Assembly (NCBI GenBank): GCA_029259945.1 | Contig: JAJDEF010000025.1 | Span: forward strand, 1-37,983 | From: Planctomycetota bacterium | GTDB taxonomy: Bacteria > Planctomycetota > Planctomycetia > Pirellulales > Lacipirellulaceae | Direction: 5' to 3' | DNA: 37,983 nt | In this document: positions 8,429-15,058 of the stretch, in pieces | Layout: each line of letters starts with the position of its first letter | Numbering within the stretch: position 1 is the first letter of the stretch | Notes under the pieces: generated by a model | The model's input: only the letters and a program-made list of their open reading frames with translations | What the model was told of the DNA's origin: nothing | Databases searched by the model: none | Program-made: the position numbers and the translations under genes

Positions 8429-8866
8429 TTATTTTCTACGTAACTTTCTGGCATCTCGACGAAAGCCGTGCGCCATCTCCCGTAGGTTGTCTGCGTCAGA
8501 GTAGAGGTCGGCAAACTCTAATTGCGATGCGACTGCATCGAGTTGTGCGGCGGCTTTTCGCAACAGCTCAATTTTTTGTTCCGTAGGCGAAAGCGGAGGC
8601 TTTTGAGCGTACGGGGGCCGCGGCTGTTGGGGATGATGTGCCCAACCAGGCTGAGTTGGTCGAGGCGCAAGTAGCTGTCGCCCTTCGACGATCGAGCCGC
8701 CCAGTTGGCGTTGGATGTCAGCAATATCACGAGCAATCGCTGGCGAAGTTGGTTCTGCACCATGACTGACAAGCCCCATGCTGCATGGCAGAAGTATTAA
8801 GGCAATGAGTAATGCAGAATAACATTTCCATGACGAAGGCTTTTTACTGTTATTCTGCAATTGCAT
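8429..8866 (-). CDS. Small secreted hypothetical protein
   Basis: 145 residues of unknown function. The N-terminus is basic (NNSKKPSSWK) followed by a hydrophobic stretch (CYSALLIALILLPCSMGLV) and a likely signal-peptidase site after SHGA. The middle is rich in Pro and Gln (residues about 65-95). The C-terminal 50 residues look helical (KIELLRKAAAQLDAVASQLE) and end in a run of basic residues. AGGA lies eight bases before the ATG. The gene starts 31 bases after an intrinsic terminator that ends the upstream gene, so it may be transcribed only by read-through or from a promoter I cannot see. Confidence 0.7.
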   Translation of the reverse strand: MQLQNNSKKPSSWKCYSALLIALILLPCSMGLVSHGAEPTSPAIARDIADIQRQLGGSIVEGRQLLAPRPTQPGWAHHPQQPRPPYAQKPPLSPTEQKIELLRKAAAQLDAVASQLEFADLYSDADNLREMAHGFRRDARKLRRK

Positions 8867-8897
8867 GGTGTTGGTCCTTTTTTAGCAGGAGCGTGTA

Positions 8898-8932
8898 TAA
8901 AAAGGACGTTGCCCTAGGAAAAAGCAACGCCC
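8898..8932 (-). terminator. Intrinsic terminator behind the DUF2513-like gene
   Basis: On the minus strand GGGCGTTGC pairs with GCAACGTCC (one mismatch, 11-base loop) and is followed at once by TTTTTATA. It lies 31 bases after the stop codon of the upstream gene and 31 bases before the ATG of the small secreted protein, so it could act as an attenuator as well as a terminator. Confidence 0.7.
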
Positions 8933-8963
8933 TTGTAGGCAGCCGAAGGAGAAATGTTTACTC

Positions 8964-9575
8964 CTAAAACCAGTGGCTCGGGGGCGAGGAATCGTATTCC
9001 AGGTCGGCGATGCCATCGCCGTCCAAATCGATACCTCCACACTCACCATTTGCGGTGGAGCTGTCGATCGTTGGTTCGACACGACCATAGCGTGATCGAT
9101 CGCCATTGAGAAACTCTTGTTCTTCGAAGCTTTCGATGGTTCGGTAGGGTTCGATACGATACGCAGCATTTTCGCGGGCGTAACGTAGTGGATGTGTGGT
9201 GTAGGCTCGGCGTGTATGGGGAATTGGATTGACCCCGGTGATTGCCCACCTCAAGAGTAAACCTTGCACTACGGAGAGCGAGAGCCCGCCGATTCGGTTT
9301 TTGCAAACCCACTTTGCCTCGCGCCAACGAGCTTCGCTACGGGCGAGTTCGATGAGTTCGTGCCCCTCATGGGTCAAACGCACGCAGGGGATTCCTGTAC
9401 TGGTGCGGTCGACTTCTTTAAGTAAACCGGCATCGATGAGAAGGCGTAGGTGATGTCGAACGCATTCGTCCGTATCTTGTTCAGGGTCAGAGCGTAATAC
9501 ACTGATAGAACAGTCGGTGCCGCGGTTTTCGATATCGAATAATAATTGTCGCGCTAGGTCGAGATCGCGTTTCAT
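8964..9575 (-). CDS. DUF2513-like winged-helix protein with a C-terminal acidic tail
   Basis: 203 residues from the ATG at 9575, chosen because GGAGGTG lies seven bases upstream; two in-frame ATGs nearer 9596 would place this ribosome site inside the gene. The first 80 residues (MKRDLDLARQLLFDIENRG, then HHLRLLIDAGLL and RLTHEGHELIELAR) match the DUF2513 family, small helix-turn-helix proteins common in phages and plasmids. After a conserved-looking middle with one hydrophobic helix, the tail has DLDGDGIADLEYD, a textbook calcium-binding DxDxDG loop usually found outside the cell. No phage genes are nearby. Its role is unknown; a transcriptional regulator is possible. Confidence 0.75.
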   Translation of the reverse strand: MKRDLDLARQLLFDIENRGTDCSISVLRSDPEQDTDECVRHHLRLLIDAGLLKEVDRTSTGIPCVRLTHEGHELIELARSEARWREAKWVCKNRIGGLSLSVVQGLLLRWAITGVNPIPHTRRAYTTHPLRYARENAAYRIEPYRTIESFEEQEFLNGDRSRYGRVEPTIDSSTANGECGGIDLDGDGIADLEYDSSPPSHWF

Positions 9576-9742
9576 GATGTGCACCTCCATTTGCACCGGG
9601 TAGGAAAGAAGCTAGGTCGACATGGTTGTCGAGCTAACCGGTCGAATTTGTCTTATTTGCTCGAATGCGTCAACATCGTTTGCGCTGTGCTAGCAGTCTG
9701 AAACGCGATTCAAGGAGGTGACTGGCGTTCAGTGTCGGAAGC

Positions 9743-10507
9743 CTATTCGTACATATTTTCTGGGTCAGCCGCGGCCAAGTCGACGAAGAAGTCGGCCACT
9801 TTCGCTGCGATCGCATCGAAGTAACGGGCACCTTTTTCGGCGGTTGCGGCTGCCGGATTGCCAACGCCCGTGTCGGCGGTGACTTGGGTCCATTGTCGGG
9901 GCGTCCAAGCCCAGCCTTGTCGGAATGCGGAGACGCGAAATTGCTTGGCATCGCCGGGGCCCGCTTCTGAAAGCGGCAACACGAGGTCGGGAGTGAGATG
10001 CATGAGCAGACTGGTTTCCATCTCGTTGGCATGATCGCCAGCTTCGTCGAAATAGTCGTCTACGGGAACCACCGAAAATCCGTCGACGGCGCAAAGGAAG
10101 AGTGACGTGTTGGCTTGCGCTTGGCGAATCATCTGTCGGAAATGGTTGCCGCCGTGAAAGTTGAAAATCACGAGCTTGCGGACGCTGTGTGGTTCGAGAC
10201 TATGAATCACATCAGCCAAGACCTGGGCTTGGGTCGAGGGATTCATGTTTATTGTCAGCGGGATATCGAGTTGTTGGGTGTTGACCCCATAGGGAATCGT
10301 TGGCAAGACGACCACGCGGGCGTCACGTTGCCACGCCCGATGAGCGGCTTCGATGGCGAGCTGCTCGGCCTCGAAGTTATCGGTCGCATAGGGCAAGTGA
10401 TAGTTGTGGGCCTCGGTCGCACCCCACGGCAAGACGGCGACTTCGTAGTCGGTTTGCAGAATGGTTTTCAGCGGGGTCTCTGCCAATACGTAAGGTCGGC
10501 TAGGCAT
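9743..10507 (-). CDS. Creatininase-family amidohydrolase
   Basis: 254 residues, the normal length for the creatininase family, metal-dependent amidohydrolases that open cyclic or linear amide bonds (creatinine, formamide intermediates, mycofactocin precursors). Key elements are in place: PWGATEAHNYHLPYATD at 27-43 supplies Glu32, His34 and Asp43; NFHGGN at 116-121 supplies His118; and GDHANEMETS at 157-166 supplies Glu164, in place of the common DxHAGExETS. The substrate cannot be read from sequence. It stands alone, just downstream of the tRNA on the same strand. GAGAAAG lies close before the start at 10507. Confidence 0.88.
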   Translation of the reverse strand: MPSRPYVLAETPLKTILQTDYEVAVLPWGATEAHNYHLPYATDNFEAEQLAIEAAHRAWQRDARVVVLPTIPYGVNTQQLDIPLTINMNPSTQAQVLADVIHSLEPHSVRKLVIFNFHGGNHFRQMIRQAQANTSLFLCAVDGFSVVPVDDYFDEAGDHANEMETSLLMHLTPDLVLPLSEAGPGDAKQFRVSAFRQGWAWTPRQWTQVTADTGVGNPAAATAEKGARYFDAIAAKVADFFVDLAAADPENMYE

Positions 10508-10535
10508 TCGGGACTTTCTCGATACGAAGTAAAAG

Positions 10536-10608
10536 CGCCCCCGGCAGGATTCGAACCTGCGACCCTCGGTTTAGGAAACCGATGCTCTATCCCCTGAGCT
10601 ACGGGGGC
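10536..10608 (-). tRNA. tRNA-Arg (anticodon CCT)
   Basis: Read on the minus strand, a full cloverleaf of 73 bases: acceptor GCCCCCG with its partner CGGGGGC and discriminator G; D arm around AGCTCAGGGGATAGAGC; anticodon stem TCGGT/ACCGA around loop TTCCTAA, giving CCT; and T arm GCAGGTTCGAATCCTGC. No CCA is encoded. It reads the rare AGG arginine codon. It lies 28 bases upstream of the creatininase-family gene. Confidence 0.97.
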
Positions 10609-10748
10609 ACGCGTAGCTTGAAGATATGCTAAAGGGGAAAGGGGAGGGATGTAAGATGTTTGATTTGTGATTGTTGATGTGGGGGGGGGAGAGGTCGGAG
10701 GTCAGAGGGCAGGGGTGGGAGTTTTGTCAGGGGGTTAGGGGACAAAAT

Positions 10749-10960
10749 GGACAAAACTCTTGGATGTGGTTGTCGTTTGGCACTCCTTTTATCGAGGTTT
10801 TTGTTTTTTGAGGGGCTGAGTTTTGGCACGTATAGGGCTGTTTGGGGATTTGGCGGACAAAACTCTTGAATATTGTCCAGTTTGGCACGCGGTGGATTCT
10901 TTAATCGCCGAGTTTTCTTGCAATTGGCTTGGACAAAAGTCGGTGGGGTTTTGTCTTATT
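10749..10960 (+). repeat. Two degenerate ~106-bp direct repeats with GGACAAAACTCTTG
   Basis: GGACAAAACTCTTG begins at 10749 and again at 10855. Each is followed after about 14 bases by TTTGGCAC and later by a TTTAATCG/TTTTATCG segment, so the whole unit of about 106 bases is repeated. Further GGACAAAA and TTTTGTCC motifs lie at about 10740, 10931 and 10968. I see no gene here. The function is unknown. Confidence 0.6.
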
Positions 10961-11034
10961 TTGTCCAACTCGGGTGACTTTATTGGCAGGAAAAGTAAGC
11001 CGCTGATTTACGCTCATAGGCGCTAAATTTTTGT

Positions 11035-11160
<126 letters not shown>

Positions 11161-11203
11161 GGTAGGAGCGGTTTACTTGGTTTTCAAAGAGCGAAGTGCT
11201 TTC

Positions 11204-11300
11204 GTTATTGTCGTGGAATGGTGGGTGGAATTCCAACGATATTTTTGGCCGGGGGGATTTACCGCAGGGGGCGCAGCGAGCGCAGAGATTTGTTTGTTGG
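11204..11300 (+). repeat. ACCGCAG-type repeat block, copy 1
   Basis: This block lines up without gaps with 22933-23025: GTTATTGTCG, a variable ten or so bases, TTCCAACGATATT, TTGGCC, and the ACCGCAG...CGCAG...GAGCGC core, then TTTGTTGG. Both copies follow a copy of the long hairpin element (44 and 66 bases later), so the two elements seem to travel together. Confidence 0.75.
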
Positions 11301-11344
11301 GGTTCAGCCTAAATGACACATGACACGCCCTCCTGGGCACGCTG

Positions 11345-11600
11345 AGACTATCACGAAACTCGCGTTGGCTTCTCGGTATCAGCTGACCTTTTACCAGTAT
11401 TTACAGGTCGGTGAGGCCGTTTGAGCTGGATTATTCTAATATTTTCTTGCGGATACCGGCACGGGATGATAGGCTGCCCGTGTTGCGTCGTCGCACGCCC
11501 ACAAACCACACGAGTTAGAACTAACGTAAAGCCGCCACGAATCAAAGCACTCCTTAGCCGTCAGGTTGAGTTGGTGCGTGATTCGTGGCGGCTTTTTTTG
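11345..11600 (+). ncRNA. Candidate structured leader or small RNA ending in an intrinsic terminator
   Basis: No gene is supported here, yet the stretch has several stems: TGACC/AGGTC near 11380-11414, CACGGG/CCCGTG at 11460-11465 and 11477-11482, GTTAG/CTAAC near 11515, and then a 16-bp terminator stem. It ends 60 bases before the PEP-CTERM gene on the same strand. It may be a leader with conditional termination, or an independent small RNA. No convincing promoter is seen. Confidence 0.4.
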
Positions 11601-11601
11601 T
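11529..11601 (+). terminator. Strong intrinsic terminator before the PEP-CTERM gene
   Basis: AAGCCGCCACGAATCA (11529-11544) pairs perfectly with 11579-11594, the inner GCAC/GTGC extends the stem, and a run of T follows on the plus strand. It sits upstream of, not behind, a recognisable gene. Confidence 0.8.
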
Positions 11602-11659
11602 GTCGATACCTCTCATCAATTACTACCGCATTTACTATTCACTTTGGGGAGAAACCATT

Positions 11660-12577
11660 TTGATTAGGCACATCACAACGCTTGCACTTATTACGCTTAT
11701 TGGCTGCGCCACCGCCGCCCACGCCGACACGTTCGGCAGCTTGGGCAACACGTTTGACATCGACTTTGTCACGATTGGCAACGCGGGCAACGCCGACGAC
11801 ACGACGGGCTTTCCGAACCCCGCCGGCAAGGTTGATTCTACCTATCGCATGGGCCAGTTTGAAATCTCCGAGGACATGATCAACAAGGCCAACGCACAAA
11901 GCAGCCTGAGCATCACGCATGACAACCGCGGTGCCAACAAACCAGCCACCTCAATCAGTTGGCTCGAAGCAGCCCAGTTCGTCAACTGGCTGAACACCGA
12001 TAGCGGCAGCACGCCCGCCTACAAGTTTAACGGTGGCAACTTTGAACTATGGGCGCCAGTCGACGCGGGTTACAACCCGAACAATCTCTTCCGAAACAGT
12101 AATGCCAAGTATTTTCTGCCCAGTGTCGACGAGTGGTACAAGGCGGCTTACTACGATCCGATTACAGATGTCTACTATGATTACCCTACAGGCAGCGATA
12201 CACCTCCCACACTTGTGGCTAGCGGCACGGGTTCAGGCACCGCCGTATACTTTCAGGCTTTTGCCACGGGTCCAACCGACATTACGCAGGCGGGCGGATT
12301 AAGCCCCTACGGAACGATGGGCCAAGGCGGCAATGTTTGGGAATGGGACGAGACCGACTTTGATTTGGTGAACGACTCAAGTTCGTCTATTCGCGGCATT
12401 GGCGGGGGCGGCTGGTTCGGCGACTCCATCAACTTGCTGTCGTCGACCCGGGTTTACGGCGACCCGACCATTGAGATCTTCTACATTGGTTTTCGTGTCG
12501 CAAGTATCCCTGAGCCAAGTTCGTTGCTTTTAGGAGCTTTGGCGAGCATGGGACTATTGATGCGGAGACGCAATTAG
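11660..12577 (+). CDS. Secreted SUMF1/formylglycine-generating-enzyme-like protein with PEP-CTERM anchor
   Basis: 305 residues if TTG at 11660 is the start; GGGGAGA lies seven bases before it and no ATG fits. A signal peptide (LALITLIGCATAAHA, cut before DT) is followed by an SUMF1/FGE-sulfatase domain: YRMGQFEISEDM, SWLEAAQFVNWLN, FLPSVDEWYKAAYYD, GTMGQGGNVWEWDE, IRGIGGGGWFG and IGFRVAS. The C-terminus has PEPSSLL, a hydrophobic helix and RRR, the PEP-CTERM sorting signal removed by an exosortase. Known FGE enzymes oxidise a sulfatase cysteine or act as non-haem iron or copper enzymes; I do not see the FGE cysteine pair, so activity is uncertain and a binding or structural role at the surface is likely. 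A terminator-ended region lies upstream. Confidence 0.88.
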   Translation: MIRHITTLALITLIGCATAAHADTFGSLGNTFDIDFVTIGNAGNADDTTGFPNPAGKVDSTYRMGQFEISEDMINKANAQSSLSITHDNRGANKPATSISWLEAAQFVNWLNTDSGSTPAYKFNGGNFELWAPVDAGYNPNNLFRNSNAKYFLPSVDEWYKAAYYDPITDVYYDYPTGSDTPPTLVASGTGSGTAVYFQAFATGPTDITQAGGLSPYGTMGQGGNVWEWDETDFDLVNDSSSSIRGIGGGGWFGDSINLLSSTRVYGDPTIEIFYIGFRVASIPEPSSLLLGALASMGLLMRRRN

Positions 12578-12605
12578 CCGCATGTCGCTAGCCACGGCTT
12601 TTTTG
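12576..12605 (+). terminator. Probable intrinsic terminator of the PEP-CTERM gene
   Basis: AGCCG at the stop codon pairs with CGGCT at 12595-12599, followed by TTTTTT. The stem is only five base pairs, but its position and T run fit. The flank CGGCTTTTTTGTGTC resembles that of the upstream terminator. Confidence 0.5.
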
Positions 12606-12641
12606 TGTCTGGAAATTGGGTGGCAGTTTACGGCAAGGTGT

Positions 12642-12925
12642 TTACCGCAACGCGGTTCCGCCACACAGCCCGGGGTTGTCCGCCTCCGGCGGGCTACCCT
12701 GGGTGCTGTGTGGTGCAGCGATCGTCTACCCTGAAAGGGTTGCGTCTTTCCCAGGAGCTACGCGCGCTGATTGACGTAACCCCGTCGGGGTAGATCGCAT
12801 GGGTGATCTGCAGACCCAGGGTAGCCGGCTGCGCCGACAACCCTGGGCTATGTGAGGAAACGCCGTTGGCGTAACCGATCGAAACGATGCCTCTTGTCGC
12901 TTTGCGGCCTCGGTTGGCATGAATA
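12642..12925. repeat. Cluster of dispersed palindromic repeats
   Basis: Two related hairpins stand in opposite orientation: 12661-12669 with 12705-12713 (CCACACAGC arms), and 12815-12822 with 12840-12847 (CCCAGGGT arms), both with a GCCGGC/CGCC-rich loop. Between and after them are small hairpins ACCCTgaaAGGGT (about 12728), ACCCCgtcGGGGT (about 12779) and ACGCCgttGGCGT (about 12860). The last part, from 12881 (CGATGC, CTCTTGTCGCTTTGCGG), recurs at 23055-23085. No coding potential is visible. Confidence 0.75.
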
Positions 12926-13030
12926 CAAGCACGACGCGCAAGCGAGTGAGTCCAAATATGTAAAAAAATCGCTCGCTTGCGCGTAAGTTCAAGTGGGTAA
13001 AAAACTCACTCGCTTGCGCGTCGTGCTTGT
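12925..13030. repeat. Perfect 27-bp inverted repeat
   Basis: 12925-12951 (arm beginning ACAAGCACGACGCGC) is the exact reverse complement of 13004-13030. A partial third copy of the CGCTCGCTTGCGCGT core lies between them at 12969-12983. A similar CTCGCTTGCG occurs near 168-178. Confidence 0.85.
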
Positions 13031-13123
13031 GTTGCTTGACCAGGAACAATGACACTCGATGATTGGACGTCCCTTCAACGCCGATGAGATGATCGCGTTT
13101 TTTTAGGCGGCCGTATTGAAGGA

Positions 13124-13150
13124 ACCGGGGCTAGCCCAAACGGCTAATCC
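13124..13150 (+). repeat. CCGGGGCTAGC repeat, copy 1
   Basis: ACCGGGGCTAGCCC followed by ACGGCTAATC. It recurs at 32242-32270 with the same flanks. The core is a near-palindrome of GGCTAGCC. Confidence 0.6.
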
Positions 13151-13199
13151 TAAAATTGAGCTATGACAAGGCACTGGGCCGGAGATCGCAGGGGGAACA

Positions 13200-13347
13200 G
13201 GGCGTTTTTTGCGTGGAGTCGCTTGGTTCCGGCCAGGATGGTCGGGCTATGGGGAGGGGGATTTCTATGAATTGTCATGGGGTCTTTGGATTGGTAGAAT
13301 GGCGGGCAAGACGAGTTGGCCTTTGCGGTCGGTACGACTTTCTGCGC
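13200..13347 (+). repeat. ~148-bp duplicated element carrying a promoter, copy 1
   Basis: Matches 26726-26873 in the same orientation with about fifteen differences by eye. It includes a GGCCAGGATGG-type repeat (13231-13251) and a near-consensus promoter. Both copies end shortly upstream of a gene. The two genes served (aldehyde dehydrogenase and a vWA protein) are not related. Confidence 0.85.
13272..13300 (+). promoter_or_regulatory. Near-consensus sigma70 promoter before the aldehyde dehydrogenase gene
   Basis: TTGTCA, 17 bases, TAGAAT: five of six matches in each hexamer with ideal spacing. The start would be near 13307, giving a leader of about 112 bases. The same promoter is conserved in the copy at 26798-26826, which supports function. 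Confidence 0.65.
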
Positions 13348-13418
13348 GATTGAGGGGCAAGTAAAATCTTTGCCGACCGTATCTATCTCCGTTAACCCAC
13401 TCCGTTAGAAAGTAACCA

Positions 13419-14891
13419 ATGGCTACTGCGACCGAGAAAGTAACATCTCCCCAAGTACGACAGACGGAATGTTTTATTGGGGGCAAATGGCTCTCGTCAG
13501 CTAGCGGTAAAACGTTTGAAACCCTACATCCGGCCACCGAAGAAGTGATTGCAGAAGTTGCCGAGGGCGACAGAGCAGATGTTGATCTTGCCGTTGACGC
13601 TGCTCGCGAGCAATTTGATGGTGGCGAATGGTCACGGATGGATGCGCGTGACCGTGGCCTGCTGATGTACCGGTTTGCCGATCTGTTGGAAGAGGAGGTT
13701 GAGGAACTAGCGGCGCTAGAAACTCTAGACAACGGCAAGCCGATCGCTGATGCCCGAGCGGCCGACATCCCACTCGTGATCGACTGCATTCGTTACTATG
13801 CAGGTTGGGCCGACAAAATTCAGGGCAGCACCGTGCCCGTCCGAGGCGATTATTTCTGCTACACTCAGCGCGAACCGGTGGGTGTCATCGGCCAAATAAT
13901 TCCCTGGAATTTCCCCGCGTTGATGGCTGCCTGGAAATGGGCGCCTGCGCTGGCAGCGGGCTGCACGATGGTGACGAAGCCCGCCGAGCAAACGCCACTG
14001 ACTTGCTTGCGGATGGCTCGTATCGCGCAAAAGGCCGGCATCCCCGACGGGGTCATCAACGTTGTTCCTGGATATGGCCCCACTGCCGGTGCGGCGATTG
14101 TCGAGCATCCGGGCGTCGACAAGATCGCATTTACCGGTGAACTAGCGACCGCCAAAATCATCCAGCGGGCGGCCGCTGATACCATGAAGCGGCTCACCTT
14201 CGAACTGGGGGGTAAGAGTCCGAACGTCATTTTTGCGGATGCCGATCTCGATGCGGCCGCCGAAGGTGCCCACTTTGCACTTTACTTTAATCAGGGGCAA
14301 TGTTGCTGTGCTGGTAGCCGACTGTTCGTGGAAGATAAGGTCCACGACGAACTAGTCGACCGGTTAATCGAGAAGAACAAAGACCGACGTCTGGGCGATC
14401 CGTTTGACCCCGAAACTGAGCAAGGCCCACAAATCGATCAGGACCAGTTCGACAAGATTCTCAAGTATATCGAATACGGTAATGAGGATGGTGCGAGCTG
14501 CGTGAGCGGCGGTGAACGCTATGGAGATCGGGGACTCTTCATCAAGCCAACTCTCTTTACGGGTGTCACCGACGAAATGAGGATTGCCCGCGACGAAATC
14601 TTTGGCCCCGTCCTCTCGGTGTTGAAGTTCAGCGAAGTTGATGAACTTGTTCAGCGGGCAAACAACACCAACTTCGGTCTTGCCGCTGCCGTGTGGACAC
14701 GAGACGTGGCCAAGGCTCATCGTTTCGCCAGCCAAGTGCGGGCAGGCACGGTTTGGGTGAACTGCTACGACGTGTTCGATGCCGCCGCCCCGTTTGGCGG
14801 TTTCAAGCAGAGTGGAATGGGTCGCGAACTTGGCGAGGCTGGCTTGGCGGCCTATACCGAGTCGAAGACCGTCACCGTGTCTCTGGGATAG
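13419..14891 (+). CDS. NAD(P)-dependent aldehyde dehydrogenase (ALDH1/2-like)
   Basis: 490 residues, the usual length. It oxidises an aldehyde to the acid with NAD(P)+. The catalytic set is present: Asn164 in IPWNFP, Glu262 in FELGGKSPN, and Cys296 in [11 protein letters not shown], with Lys187 in [10 protein letters not shown] and the late EIFGPVLSV motif. One departure: the loop FTGSTEVG that holds the coenzyme pyrophosphate reads FTGELATA at 238-245, so the conserved Ser is Glu. The gene is single, with a strong promoter 110 bases upstream, and is convergent with the transporter gene. Its substrate is unknown; the sugar genes nearby make a sugar-derived aldehyde plausible but not shown. 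Confidence 0.93.
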   Translation: MATATEKVTSPQVRQTECFIGGKWLSSASGKTFETLHPATEEVIAEVAEGDRADVDLAVDAAREQFDGGEWSRMDARDRGLLMYRFADLLEEEVEELAALETLDNGKPIADARAADIPLVIDCIRYYAGWADKIQGSTVPVRGDYFCYTQREPVGVIGQIIPWNFPALMAAWKWAPALAAGCTMVTKPAEQTPLTCLRMARIAQKAGIPDGVINVVPGYGPTAGAAIVEHPGVDKIAFTGELATAKIIQRAAADTMKRLTFELGGKSPNVIFADADLDAAAEGAHFALYFNQGQCCCAGSRLFVEDKVHDELVDRLIEKNKDRRLGDPFDPETEQGPQIDQDQFDKILKYIEYGNEDGASCVSGGERYGDRGLFIKPTLFTGVTDEMRIARDEIFGPVLSVLKFSEVDELVQRANNTNFGLAAAVWTRDVAKAHRFASQVRAGTVWVNCYDVFDAAAPFGGFKQSGMGRELGEAGLAAYTESKTVTVSLG

Positions 14892-15058
14892 AAGCCACCG
14901 GACTTGCCGTCTTGAAGTGCCATCGCTCGGTTCGTTCCGATAGGTTTTCGGATACTAGCGCGATCAGCACCGTTGCTTCATGATCGTTTGCTTCAAGCGA
15001 GTCTTGGGGCTGCCACGCCATTGAATTAGGACGCCATATTCTGCCTATCGTCAGGCGG

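Noticed and set aside
9229..9453. Plus-strand reading frames opposite the DUF2513-like gene
   Set aside because: Composition and position match antisense by-products of the real gene, which has a strong ribosome site and a terminator.
10536..10608. A genomic island attachment site at the tRNA
   Set aside because: No integrase and no repeat of the tRNA 3' end is visible in the window.
11421..11663. An 80-codon protein upstream of the PEP-CTERM gene
   Set aside because: It runs through the terminator stem and T run and has no ribosome site.
13200..13347. An insertion sequence or MITE with terminal inverted repeats
   Set aside because: I see no terminal inverted repeats or target-site duplication at the ends of either copy; the element is better described as a duplicated segment.
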